Of a stretch of DNA of 64,000 nucleotides, positions 44,315 through 54,589 are shown one piece after another. The stretch is from Anadara kagoshimensis (Eukaryota; Mollusca; Bivalvia; Arcoida; Arcidae), in assembly GCA_021292105.1 (NCBI GenBank), contig CM037863.1, forward strand, positions 12,422,546 to 12,486,545. The letters run 5' to 3'. Within the stretch, counting starts at the first letter, position 1. Each line of letters opens with the position of its first letter. The notes under the pieces were generated by a model. It ran no database searches. It saw nothing but the letters and a program-made list of their open reading frames with translations, and was not told the DNA's origin. A program made the translations under genes and the position numbers.

Positions 44315-44365
44315 TAAAAACCTTACGTTATCAAAATAAATTCAAATCTTCCATTTTCGTTTTAG

Positions 44366-44438
44366 GCCCGCTTATGTTCCTCAAAATATAGTTTATGGAT
44401 GTGTACTTTTGCTACAGCAGTTTTTATTAGTTTATGAG
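44366..44438 (+). other. Candidate isolated coding exon
   Basis: The stretch is bounded by CCATTTTCGTTTTAG|G and GAG|GTAAGA, both good splice sites. One frame is open for all 24 codons (PAYVPQNIVYGCVLLLQQFL then LVYE). Incoming phase is 2, outgoing 0. No family was recognised. It is not in phase with the candidate exon at 38202, so another exon would be needed between them. Confidence 0.3.
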
Positions 44439-44639
44439 GTAAGAAATATTCGCCTTCTGTTGTGAAGAGTTATTTATAGCACAGCGTGTTAATGCCCTCG
44501 AGACTGAAACGCAAATTTTACGTCTAATTTAAAAACCAAATTTTCATCTATTTGCATTAAATAAAATTTTTCCAAATATAGAAATTGACATTGATTACCA
44601 TTTGCATATTTACAGATTTTTAAATGACATACCATAGTA

Positions 44640-45035
44640 ATTTATGTTTCCCAAAGTGATTCCTAAAAAAATTCATAATTATATATATTCATATACATCG
44701 TACATCAAAGTAATTGTCTTAATCTACGCGCGCGAATTTAGAATTTAGAGTGTACGTGGCTTATTCCGTAACTAAGAATGTCCTTAATTTAAATCTGGCA
44801 AATTTGTATTCAAGAATTTAAGATGTCATTTTAAAGATATTTACGTTTCCCAAAGTGATTCCTAAAGTATTTGATATTTATATACATTGTATCTTAATCT
44901 ACATCCGAATTTAGAATTTAGTGTGTGCCTGGCTTATTGCGTAACTAAGATTGTCCTTAATTTAAATCTGGCAAATTTGCATTCAGGAATTTAAGATGTC
45001 ATTTTGAAGATCAGTCTAAACTTATTATAGCAAGA
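44640..45035 (+). repeat. 199-bp tandem duplication
   Basis: TTTCCCAAAGTGATTCCTAA starts at 44647 and 44846. Both units run through AATTTAGAATTTAGWGTGT, GGCTTATT.CGTAACTAAG and TTTAAATCTGGCAAATTTG to AATTTAAGATGTCATTTT. Confidence 0.9.
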
Positions 45036-45134
45036 TCTTAAATTTGTCAAAACTTTATATTTGTAGCACATTTACCATTTATTATCCTATACAATCAAAG
45101 TTTTATTGTACAAGTGGTGGGTGTAGCTGGCTTT

Positions 45135-45290
45135 CATTAGGTACTTACCTTCCGGAGCACCCGGTCTCACTTTCCCATGAGATGAAAGTTCTTGTGTTAA
45201 GTTTCTCTTACCAGTAGTCAAAGTTTATGCTTTACGCATTGTGAATGGAACATACAACGACATTTTTGTGTTGGATTTCCCTGTTATGTG
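45135..45290 (+). mobile_element. RT-element 3' end, diverged copy
   Basis: GGTACTTACCTTCCGGAGCA CCCGGTCTCACTTTCCC and the TTACCAGTAGTCAAAGTTTA box; the terminal box is weak. Confidence 0.6.
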
Positions 45291-45294
45291 ATGT

Positions 45295-45400
45295 AGTGCA
45301 GAACCCTAGCAGTAAACAGTTACCCGAAATCTACCCTTTCACGATATAAGTGAAATATTCTTGACTGAGGCGTTAAGTATTATTACTCAACTCTCTACTC
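45295..45400 (+). mobile_element. SINE tail fragment
   Basis: CACGATATAAGTGAAATATT CTTGACTGAGGCGTTAAG, then ATTATTACTCAACTC, is the standard 3' end of the SINE at 15868-16183. Confidence 0.65.
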
Positions 45401-45584
45401 TTTCACAATACTCCTACAACGATTGAATCTATTCTCAATCAAACTGAAATTGACATATTTTAACAAAACTTCTAGAAAACTTCCAGAATGAAGCATTAAA
45501 ATGCATGTTTAAAAATATCACGAATGTACGCTTCACGATCTTTCTCTAAAGTTACAATGACAACAAGTAAAAATGGAGAGGTAA

Positions 45585-45787
45585 CAGTACAAACCTGTCA
45601 AAAATTTAACACTTTGGTAACGAAAAGGAGTCAAGTTTGGCTGCCAAATGACAGAAGCATGGCCGAAAAGCTGCCGAGAGATCGACGGTGGCTACCCTAC
45701 TGCTGCTGAATTATAGCTAAAAAGATGAGCTGCCGATTCGGCATTTATTCCTTAGCTTGTATTAAACTTTCGACAGGTCTGTACTGT
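45585..45787. mobile_element. MITE family A copy
   Basis: CAGTACAAACCTGTCAAAAA at the left and TATTAAACTTTCGACAGGTC TGTACTGT at the right; inner GGTAACGAAAAGGAGTCAAG and CTGCCGATTCGGCATT. Confidence 0.85.
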
Positions 45788-46009
45788 AGAAATCAATCGT
45801 GTTGAGAGCATTAGGTATATCGGATTGTGTGTTTTAATGTGTTACTGGAGAGTAATTTTAATGTATTAAAATATCAAGATTCACTTTCAGTGAAAATTAA
45901 TTAGGTTTAAAACGAAGAATTTGTCTTTGATAAATTACCAATTTGCATTCTTCGCGTAATCAACATGCATTTTAACGATATAATACTCTCGTCACTTTCA
46001 AATATTAGT

Positions 46010-46013
<4 letters not shown>

Positions 46014-46080
<67 letters not shown>
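46014..46080 (+). repeat. (AC)n(TC)n compound microsatellite
   Basis: About 30 bp of AC followed by about 38 bp of TC. Confidence 0.95.
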
Positions 46081-46083
<3 letters not shown>

Positions 46084-46229
46084 ATAAAGTCATGCTTACC
46101 GGTATTTATATGTGCAGTGTTAGAGTTGTGTTACTGTAGAATTAAATGAAAGAATGCATTCAAAAGAAAAGTAGCACATTACTAGTACTAGTTTGATAAG
46201 AATAGTTTAAATCTGGAAAGATTGTCGCC

Positions 46230-46935
46230 AAATTATTCAACTCAACATACAGATATATAGATGACGTTCTGTCTCTTAACAATCCTAAAATTGGAGACTA
46301 TGTGAATGTCATCTATCCTAGTGAGCTTGAAATAAAACACACGACTGATTCCTCAAGTTCTGCTTCATATTCAGACTTATACCTGAATTATAACGCCCAC
46401 GAAAAGCTACATTTGAAACATTATGACAAACGTGCATGACTTCAACTTTTCTGTTGTCGACTTTCCTTTTCTATGCAGCAATATACCTGCTTCTCCTGCT
46501 TATGGTGTATTTGTTTCCCAATTAATACGCTATGGAAGAGCCTGTTCCCACTACAGGGACTTTGTACAACGAAGTAGGCTGCTTGCAAATAAATTGTTGA
46601 CTCAGGGATATTGCAAGCCTAGGCTTATCAAGGCCCTCAAAAATGTTTATGGCCGTCATCACAGTATTGTTGATAAGTTTGACGCCTCTGTGTGCAGGAT
46701 TGCCTTGGATATATTTGACGTCTTATAGTTCCATGTTCCTTTCACACAATTTTGATTACACACGTGGCGGGTGTAGCTAGCTAAACAGGAGGCGCTTACC
46801 CTTCCGGAGCAGCCGGCCTCATTTCCCTGGTGAAAGTTCGCGTATCTAACCTAACTTGTCAGTTCTAAAGTTATTACTTTGCTTCTGGATTGTGATTCGG
46901 ACATGGATTAGTATGTTTGTTTTTTTTTATTAAAA
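46230..46935 (+). mobile_element. RT retroelement, longest 3' copy (coding end plus tail)
   Basis: Joins a reverse-transcriptase C-terminal coding remnant (46230-46728) to the tail repeat seen throughout the window (46740-46935: ACGTGGCGGGTGTAGCTAGC, CTTACCCTTCCGGAGCAGCC, AACTTGTCAGTTCTAAAG, GGACATGGATTAGTATGTTT, then a T-run). This copy is what identifies the tail as a retroelement 3' end. Confidence 0.8.
46237..46728 (+). pseudogene. YIDD-type reverse transcriptase C-terminal remnant
   Basis: The first frame reads YRYIDDVLSLNNPKIGDYV and IYPSELEIKHTTDSSSSASY, with YIDD as the RT catalytic box. After a frame change near 46425, it continues DFNFSVVDFPFLCSNIPASP, YGVFVSQLIRYGRACSHYRD and LLANKLLTQGYCKPRLIKAL, and ends in a stop at 46726. 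This order is that of an RT found in many bivalve, cnidarian and amphioxus sequences. A Penelope-like placement is possible but unproven. A decayed shorter version occurs at 61088-61200. Confidence 0.8.
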
Positions 46936-46939
46936 CTAT

Positions 46940-47300
46940 TTTGAAATTGTGGCGTCTTGTTTTATATATACATGTATGTGGTTGATCTGTGGCTTTTCGT
47001 CTGTCCGTGTATTCGCTTGCTTTGGCGGGTCGTGACTTTTTTCGCTCGGCGCGTTGCGTTGTTTAAGTTTTTTTTCTCTTGAAGAGTTGCGTTTTTTCGA
47101 TCATTTCGAGTGACAGAACGCGTTATTTAAACTTTTCGCTTGGCGTTTCCCGTCTTTTCGGGTGACAGGTAGCGTCCTTTCGCGTTGCGAATGACGTTTT
47201 AATGGAATGACGCTATTTCTCGTCTTTTTGTCCGTTATACCCGCCACAAGGAAAGACGAAAGGGAACAACACAATCAGCCATCTTCTTTCTTCTTTTAAA
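46940..47300 (+). repeat. CG-rich patch of degenerate CTTTTCG motifs
   Basis: Boxes such as GGCTTTTCGTCTGTCCGTGT, GCGTTGCGTTGTTTAAG, GAGTTGCGTTTTTTCGATCA and CGTCTTTTCGGGTGACAG recur at irregular spacing. A TGGCGGGT and an ACCCGCCACAAGG face each other across the patch, hinting at a decayed inverted-repeat element. Confidence 0.35.
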
Positions 47301-47559
47301 TTTTCATCAATGAAACGAATTTATATTTGTCATTCATAACTTGTTTACTACTCAAATGTTTAAAAATAATTCTATTTTACGGAAGAAAAAAATCTTAATT
47401 CCTTAAAGCTATTTACTTTAAACGATCAATCATTTACAAGGTGTTATAATTGTTTTTTGCAAAATTACTTTTTTAAGTTTTCATTCACAATGATACCATT
47501 AACTATTAACCTACGGAAGCGTATTAGGGCCACGACAATTTTTTTTTTATTTTGATATG

Positions 47560-47840
47560 TCGACTTGGTTTCTCGATAAATCGACTTATTATCTCGATAA
47601 ATCGACTTATTATCTCGATAAATCGACTTAACTATGTCGATAAATCGACTTATTATCTCGATAAATCGACTTAGTATCTCGATAAATCGACATAGGATCT
47701 CGATAAATCGACTTAAAAATCTCGATAAATCGACTTAACAATCTCGATAAATCGACTTAACTATGTCGATAAATCGACTTAGTATCTCGATAAATCGACT
47801 TAGTATTTCGATAAATGGACTTAACTCGCTCGATAAATCG
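47560..47840 (+). repeat. 22-bp satellite, left end
   Basis: Unit TATCTCGATAAATCGACTTA plus 2 bp, starting for instance at 47582 and 47604; 12-13 copies with GTCGATAAATCG or CTCGATAAATCG variants. The core TCGATAAATCGA is nearly self-complementary. Confidence 0.9.
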
Positions 47841-47929
47841 TAACTATGAAATCAATTAAGAAGTGTGATAAGTAATTATTTGTACGGTATATTAAATATG
47901 CATGTATCCTTTTTTGATTTTCATTCGCC

Positions 47930-48480
47930 TTGAGTACATTTGAATACCACTGTTTGTCCGTCTGTCCGTCCGTCCGGACAATTTTGTTTCCGCACATAAA
48001 CTAGAGTTACTATACACCAAATGAATTCATATTTGGTATGCAAGTATATAATATTGAAATACAGGTCAAGTTCAAATTGGCTATACATTCCACTCATTTC
48101 TTGTATAATTATGTCACTTTTAAAGGCAAATTTCATGTAAAAATTTGGTTTCGCGCCATAACTTAGTAACAATTGACCAATTGAATTCATTTTTGGTAAA
48201 CAAGTATCTTATATTGAATCACAGGTCAAGTTCGAATTTGGCCACAATCCAGTACTTTCTTGCAAAGTTATATGCCCTTTAAAAGCAATTTCCGTGTACA
48301 AATTTGCTTTCCGCACAATAACATTACTAACAATTTGTCAGTTGAATTCATATTTGGCATGCGAGCATATGCATGCCATATCAATCCACTTCTCAGACCA
48401 CAAACTTATTTATTTCGGATTGTTCAGCTCGGTGTGTCCTTTCAAAAATTAATGTTGGTACAATTTAAAACTTTTTCCAA
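47930..48480 (+). repeat. Tandem 160-bp units after a GTCC microsatellite
   Basis: GTCCGTCTGTCCGTCCGTCC is followed by three units marked by GAATTCATWTTTGG at 48023, 48183 and 48343, and by ACAGGTCAAGTTCRAATTKG boxes. The type is similar to repeats found in many marine invertebrates. Confidence 0.75.
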
Positions 48481-48959
48481 CCTACTTCAGTATCCTGGAG
48501 AAATCTTTTAACGCAATTCTTAACATCATTTAATTACTAAAAGATGATATATCCTTAGTATACTAGCAAACCATTTAACCTTTGGGCGTATATTATCCCG
48601 CTTCAGCAGTGCTCTTGTTCGCTAATGGATTTAAGGTGGTGAAAATGTTCGAGAAAAACAGCTCTAAAGTTTAGATTTGAGAAAGGTAACGGACACACTA
48701 AAGCAAAATTGGGTACCTGTAGTTATATAAATATTGTACTTTAGTCAAATTACACTTATGTAGGGAGAAGCTTATTTATTCTTGTCTCAAAGAAATAACT
48801 TCTGAAAAAAGTCAGTATTGCATTACTGATTTAACTGTTGCATAAAAATATCAAAGGTATGTGCATGAAAGCTATTCAAGATCTTAAAACGCAAGAGCAT
48901 TAGCAAGCTGAAGTCTATATATTTGGAGTGAAATTGGGTAGAAAACCCTACATAGATAT

Positions 48960-49310
48960 AAAACTTGAAATCACCAGTTACCCATGCGTATCCATGAATA
49001 ATTGTGGATGTTAGAGTGCAGACAAGCTGTGTCCAATGATTCCTTAAACCTCATTAATTATGTGCATAATTATTGGACCTGCCTGCAAATCGAGAGAGTT
49101 CTCCTTAACTTATCCTATCCTAACTACAAAGTTTTGTGAAATTCTGTGCATTAATGCAGATGCTAGAGGTCTAAAAAGCTGTGTCCAATTAGATTTATCA
49201 AACCTCATTAATTATGCACATGATTATTGGAACCCACGTTCAAATCGATAGAGTTCTTCACCTACAGAAACCCAACCTGTCTAAGTTGCGTGTATACCTT
49301 GCAAAAATGC
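48960..49310 (+). repeat. 153-bp tandem duplication
   Basis: GCTGTGTCCAAT starts at 49026 and 49179; both units contain AACCTCATTAATTATG, ATTATTGGA and AAATCGAKAGAGTTCT. Confidence 0.8.
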
Positions 49311-49387
49311 GGGTGCTAGAGCGCTCACAAAGAAAAAATTACAAATGAGGCAAGACACACGTCGGACAAAAGTTTATCACGACATTA

Positions 49388-51646
49388 AGGCCCGGTCACA
49401 CGGCGCTTTGCGGCTTAATCACTGCCATAACCCGTCAAAAATTGGTTTCCCGTGAAGCAGACGTTGTTGTTCGCGTTGATGTCGAGTTTAAGACGAGCTA
49501 CAGTCGATTTACAGACGTGACAGGATGCGATGAAACATCTGAACGGCGTCGGACGTGGCAAAAAGTTTTGAAATGTTCAAAACTTTATTCCGCGGACAAC
49601 CACAGACGGCACAGACATGGTAAAGACGTGCAACACACGTGATAATCCGTGTTCCGGCAGTGATTTAAACTTGGGAGACGCGGTAAAACGCGAAAGTTTA
49701 GCGGTCTGTCACGGGCAAAGCACGGTCATCAGACGCTTATCACTAAGAAATGGATTTTTCCGCGTACATATCACTACTAAAGCCCGTTAAACGACGTCTG
49801 GAACAAGTTCTAAATACGATTGATCATTGCCTAATCACTTCTGTATGACTTCTGATTTGTGGCATATAAATACCGTAATTTTCTAAGACCTCTGCACTTG
49901 CAGTCTAGATGTCAAGGGGTGAACATGAACCCTCAACACCGTGATGTCCTCATCTTCATGCTCCAGCACCAACAGAACTAATTTATACAGGTCCAACATA
50001 TCCTTGCTGAGAGAAGGAGAAGGAGGAGGAGAAGTGTGGTACGGAACATCTATGTACGTGACTGGATTGGAAGGAGACCTCAGCTGGGGCTTTACGTCCA
50101 TCTCATGGTCGAACTGCGTAACGAAGATCCAAAAGCCTTTCAGAACTTTATGAGGATGCCTCCTGCGATGAACGACAAAATTGTGCAGAGACTGACACCA
50201 GCCCTTACCAAGGAGACCACCAACTGGAGAGAGAGCAACCCTTGAACAAGTCTGAAGGTTGCTATCGCCCTGAGGCACCTTGCTTCTGGCTCCAAGTACC
50301 GTATGATGCAATATGCCTGGAGGGTCCCCCACAACGCCATAAGTCTTGTAGTGCGTGGGGAAACATATTGCGTGTAAAGCTGCTGCCAACACTGGGTTCG
50401 ACTACTTCAACTAAAAAGGCTTCTTCAGAGTCATCCTCATAGCAGTCGTGTCTTCGGACTACAAGTTCCTGTGGATAGACGTAAGCGGCAAGACGTCCTC
50501 CTCTGATACTCGCATCTACAATAATTTAAAAAGCGAGGTCAAGGAGGGTCTGCAGAACAATGACATCGCCGGCTTCTCACAGCTAGATCCTCTGCCAGGT
50601 GACACACAGGATGTACCCTAATTTCTTGTAGATGACGATGTCTTCGGACTCCAGACCTACATGATGAAACCCTACGCTAATATGGACATGACCAGGGAGC
50701 AAAGGATATTTAACTATCGACTGTAGTGGGCCAAACGGGTAGTTGAAAATTCGTTCGGGATCCTTGCCAACAGATTTCAAGTTCTCCTGACTACCATGAT
50801 GTATGAAGCTGACACTGTCAGGCTGCTGGTCAACGCATGCGTACTCCTTCAAAACCTGATGAGAACACGTTACCCGGTGATGCAGAACAGGCTTGTGGAC
50901 TTCAGGCGTCTAGATGGAGAACTGGTGCTTGGTGCTTGGCGTGAAGACATGAAACGAGATCTGATAGAGTACCAGAATCCAACAGAGATGTCAGGCTAGC
51001 CAAGGCCCAGAGGAACCTCATCATGCAGGAGTGCAACTCCCAGCTAGAAAGATGATGTGGCAGAATGACATGCTCCTCCCCCATTAGCTATGCTTACTGA
51101 TCATGTTAGTTAGGGAAGCTGGAGCACTGATATTTAAATGTTGATGTAATAATGCAATTGATAATTACATATTGTATTAACGTAATGAATTGAAATGTAA
51201 AATGCGCTTGGCAGTTTTGACTTTACTAGATTAAAACTAAGTTAAACTTTTATATGCGCGGCAAGCCGCGCCTCCGACGACGCCGAGCCGCGGTTACCCG
51301 TGATTAGGCAGTGCTATAGCAGTGGAGTGCCCGTATTACGTTCGCGCTCAACGCGTGATCGGCAGTGCTACAGACGCGATGAGGCCGCGGTCAGTCGTGG
51401 TAACTTGTAGCTTTTTTCCCGCGTTTGAACACGTGCGAACCTATTTTTAGCCTCACACGTAGCTGAACATGGTAAGCCGTGCTTAGGCAGTGCTTGAGCA
51501 GTGGAACAGCCACCGACAGCAATACCCCGTACAAAGCACGGACAAGCCAAAATTGAACAAAAATTACCACTTACGACCACGTCCACCAGATTTTCATTTT
51601 TTTTGTACGTGATTTAGACGTGGAGTGCTGTGTGACCGGGGCTTTA
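49388..51646 (+). mobile_element. PIF/Harbinger DNA transposon, inactive
   Basis: Left end GGCCCGGTCACACGGCGCTT, right end AGTGCTGTGTGACCGGGGCT, with TAA on the outside of both (Harbinger elements duplicate a 3-bp TWA site). Subterminal CGTGAT/GGCAGTGCT boxes also occur in inverted form. It carries a transposase remnant at 49925-51056 and is nested in the 4.94-kb element. Confidence 0.85.
49925..51056 (+). pseudogene. Harbinger transposase remnant
   Basis: Starts MNPQHRDVLIFMLQHQQN and then meets a stop. The segments RNIYVRDWIGRRPQLGLYVH, AFQNFMRMPPAMNDKIVQRL, KVAIALRHLASGSKYRMMQY, FGLQTYMMKPYANMDMTREQ and VENSFGILANRFQVLLTTMM follow in the order typical of HARBI1-like transposases, whose nuclease uses a DDE triad. 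Frame shifts lie near 50240, 50340 and 50440, and TAG interrupts NYRL/WAKRV at about 50721. The separate Myb-like partner gene of Harbinger elements is absent. Confidence 0.9.
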
Positions 51647-51764
51647 ACACACGAGTTACTGTACATGTTAACTTAGTATTCATGTAATAGAATTTCGTCG
51701 GATGTGTAATTTGAACTCTCATGAATATAGAAAACGGATTTGTTTGGTGTTATGATTGGTTCAT

Positions 51765-52120
51765 TGATCGATTAGTTGTTGGATTTTACGTCGTCTCGAC
51801 AGTATTTCAGTCATTTTACGACGTGAACATTTTTGATAGTCTACTTTCTCATTCTTTATTTTGTGTGTGTGCGTTGATAGAGTGATGTGTGAGTAACTGG
51901 ACTGCAGTGATGTCGTCTTTACGTTGCCAATACACGGATATAATAGCCACAGCCTAACTACAATCCTGCTAGTCCGTTATCCTGACACAAGTTAAGTCAG
52001 TTTTTCCCTAACCCAGTAAAAAAGAGTGTAGCTGGGGAGCTGAAACTACTTATTTTTACAACTTTAGTTTGTCGCGGCCGGGGATCGAACCCGCGACCTC
52101 CCGCATATAGAGCGGATACT
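51765..52120 (-). mobile_element. tRNA-derived SINE (second type) inside the 4.94-kb element
   Basis: The - strand head has box B in GTCGCGGGTTCGATCCCCGG CC. The tail, ATTTTACGTCGTCTCGACAG TATTTCAGTCATTTTACGACG as read on +, is a box common in bivalve SINEs. It directly abuts the right-hand satellite. Confidence 0.65.
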
Positions 52121-52415
52121 AAGCCGATTTATCGAGATAGTTAAGTCGATATATCGAGATACTAAGTCGATTTATCGATATTTTTAAGTCGATTTATCGA
52201 GATTGTTAAGTCGATTTATCGAGATCCTATGTCGATTTATCGAGATACTAAGTCGATTTATCGAGAAACTAAGTCGATTTATCGACATAGTTAAGTCGAT
52301 TTATCGAGATTCTAAGTCGATTTATCGACATACTAAGTCGATTTATCGAGATACTAAGTCGATTTATCGAGATAATAAGTCGATTTATCGAGAAACTAAG
52401 TCGACATATCAAAAT
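52120..52415 (-). repeat. 22-bp satellite, right end
   Basis: Inverted counterpart of 47560-47840: units of AGTCGATTTATCGAGATACT plus 2 bp, about 13 copies, ending in CTAAGTCGACATATCAAAAT. Confidence 0.9.
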
Positions 52416-52700
52416 TAAAAAAAAAATGTCGTGGCCCTAATACGCTTCCGTAATTAACCTGTTAATTTTGTAAGGTTTTTATTTTCTTGTAAACAAAGTA
52501 TTGTGTTTTATTTTGGACCTTGACTTAGCGAGCCAGGTACAATGTAGACGACAAGATGTAGGTACGCATTATAATATCATTAAAATTGACATATTCAAAA
52601 AATTCCTGGATTATAATTAAGCAGATGGTTAAAAATTCATTATTTCATTTCATGAAATCATGTTTGAGATCTATCTTACAAACTTAGATTACGGAAACAC

Positions 52701-52704
<4 letters not shown>

Positions 52705-52754
<50 letters not shown>
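52705..52754 (+). repeat. (GA)n microsatellite
   Basis: GA tract of about 50 bp. A second, 42-bp AG tract lies at 52911-52952, on the other side of a SINE fragment. Confidence 0.95.
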
Positions 52755-52756
<2 letters not shown>

Positions 52757-52760
<4 letters not shown>

Positions 52761-52905
52761 TTATATCAGGAAGTCACCAACTGGTTAAGTGACAGTGCAA
52801 TGTGCAGGGAGATTCATTAGCGTGAACAGTACCTATATCCAAGCCTGTCATACGCAGCCGGAGTTCGAACCCCCGCCTGAAACAGATCATGCACTCTGTC
52901 CAACG
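52757..52905 (-). mobile_element. SINE fragment between two (GA)n tracts
   Basis: AACTTATATCAGGAAGTCAC CAAC at the left is the SINE body seen at 13430. GGAGTTCGAACCCCCGCCTG at the right is a box-B-like complement. Confidence 0.5.
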
Positions 52906-52906
52906 G

Positions 52907-52955
<49 letters not shown>

Positions 52956-53156
52956 TTACAAAATGAATAGGTCATCCTTTTACTAAAAGTGCTACACTTA
53001 AAGATTCATAGATACCATCACTTTCCCAATCGGTAGAATTTGACCGATTATCAAGATGGTCATCAAGAGCCATAAGCGATAGCCACGGTCAGCTGTCCGT
53101 GATGCTTGATGGGCCGGATTACCAGTGGTCAGACTGTGATTTTTCATATTAGAATT

Positions 53157-53270
53157 GTCATATACCATTTTTTTTAATTTAATCATTAAATACATTCAAA
53201 AAATGGTATTATTGTCATATAACATTTTTAAAATGTATTTTATGATTAAATTCAAAAAATGGTATATGAC
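53157..53270. mobile_element. Two fused hairpin-family copies
   Basis: GTCATATACCATTTTTTTTA..ATTCAAAAAATGGTAT is followed after a few bases by GTCATATAACATTTTTAAAA..TTCAAAAAATGGTATATGAC (53214-53270, 57 bp). The inner ends are truncated, giving a head-to-tail dimer. Confidence 0.65.
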
Positions 53271-53619
53271 AGATTATTATATAATTAATAAATTCCATCG
53301 TTATGATTGGCTAAAACGGTAACACAAGTGTACGCAAGTGATTGTGTCTTGTTATTTTTTCGTAGAACGTTGACGTTATGGCATTATCAATTTACAATGT
53401 AGTGTGTAATTGATTGTGTCTCGTCCGGAATGTCATTTATTTTTTTATAGAATCAGACTTAAAAGGTCAGATTGAGCTAACTAATGCAGGATAATTTTAG
53501 TGTGATCAACCAGGGTGGACAGGGAAATCTAACATCGGTAAAATAGTTAGATTGCCTGGTCAAGGTTTGAGAAAACATTGTCAACCGAAGTGCCACAGTG
53601 GCTAAATTATATAATAAAA

Positions 53620-53759
53620 CAGTTATGGACTTTTTAGTTATTGTATATGGTGTGATATTCACCGGGAAAATAAATATTGATCGAGGCTGTCGCCTCGATC
53701 AATATTTATTTTCCCGGTGAATATCACACCATATACAACCACTAAAAAGTCCATAATTG
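53620..53759. repeat. 140-bp near-perfect palindrome
   Basis: Arms of about 68 bp around a 4-nt loop (TGTC at 53688-53691). CGAGGC/GCCTCG flank the loop, and CACCGGGAAAATAAATATTG pairs with CAATATTTATTTTCCCGGTG. Weaker pairing continues outward. Confidence 0.95.
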
Positions 53760-53769
53760 TATAATGATT

Positions 53770-54419
53770 TTGCGGACAAAATCTGTCATTTTTCATATAA
53801 ATATGATTTAATGAAAAAAAACCATATATTTTAACTGCTAATAAAACAGACTACATCCCTCTAGCAAAGAAATCCATAACACCCCGGATATTCATTATTA
53901 TGATGGTGGTTATATGTAAATTACCAATTTGGTGTCCATTATTAGGATACTTAATAAACGTTAATTAATAACTTGGTTTCCAATCAAAAGGAATGTCTTT
54001 CTTAATAAATATAATCTCCTTGAAGAATGTTGCTAAATCTCTTAGCAAACTTAAATTTTCGAATCAGTGTAATAAAACCCCGAGATAACGTAGGCATATT
54101 GTTCATTAAACGAATCACACCCGTGTATCAAATTAGCATCAACAAATAGTAACTCTGATAAACTCAGTGTCAAATTACCGAAATTTGTAATTTTATCATG
54201 TGTCGAGTTAATTTATTTTAATTTAACAAAACTGTTACTGTTAACACGGAATCATGCTTAAAGACACAGTTACGCACGCATGTACGTACGTACGCCCATG
54301 CAACAGTGTCCGCGTATGCAGCCGTGAAGGCACTAAGAAAGGGTGTGTATGCTACTTGTGAAACAATACTAATAAGGAACAAATAAGAAAGATCTATTTT
54401 TTTTTATTATCCATCGAGA

Positions 54420-54420
<1 letters not shown>
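53770..54420. other. No gene recognised
   Basis: AT-rich; a small ACGTACGTACG run near 54280 is the only simple feature. Confidence 0.45.
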
Positions 54421-54474
<54 letters not shown>

Positions 54475-54546
54475 AAACTTGTTGATGTTCTGTCAAATGC
54501 CATTTTACACAATGACTCAACATACCATATATAGCGGTACATTTTC

Positions 54547-54582
<36 letters not shown>
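54421..54582 (+). repeat. (CA)n(GA)n microsatellite and poly-A run
   Basis: CA/GA tract at 54421-54471 and a run of about 30 A at 54549-54580. Confidence 0.95.
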
Positions 54583-54589
54583 ATCGTGA

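Larger units (their letters stand above)
47512..52452. mobile_element. 4.94-kb inverted-repeat element with satellite ends and 7-bp TSD
   Basis: The ends are TACGGAAGCGTATTAGGGCC and its complement, followed inward by CACGACA, a T/A-run and ATTTTGATATGTCGAC, then by 12-13 units of a 22-bp repeat in opposite orientation at the two ends. ATTAACC flanks it exactly (47505-47511 and 52453-52459). The interior is not palindromic. It holds tandem blocks, a dead Harbinger element (49388-51646) and a SINE (51765-52120). No transposase of its own was recognised. Long repeat-bearing TIRs and a 7-bp duplication recall Galileo-type foldbacks of the P superfamily, but only by architecture. Confidence 0.85.

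Noticed and set aside
49883..50392. 169-codon open frame on the - strand
   Set aside because: It lies opposite the Harbinger transposase remnant and has no signature of its own; the + strand fragments read as transposase.
52203..52418. Open frame of SRFIEIL/KSIYRD repeats
   Set aside because: Direct translation of the 22-bp satellite.
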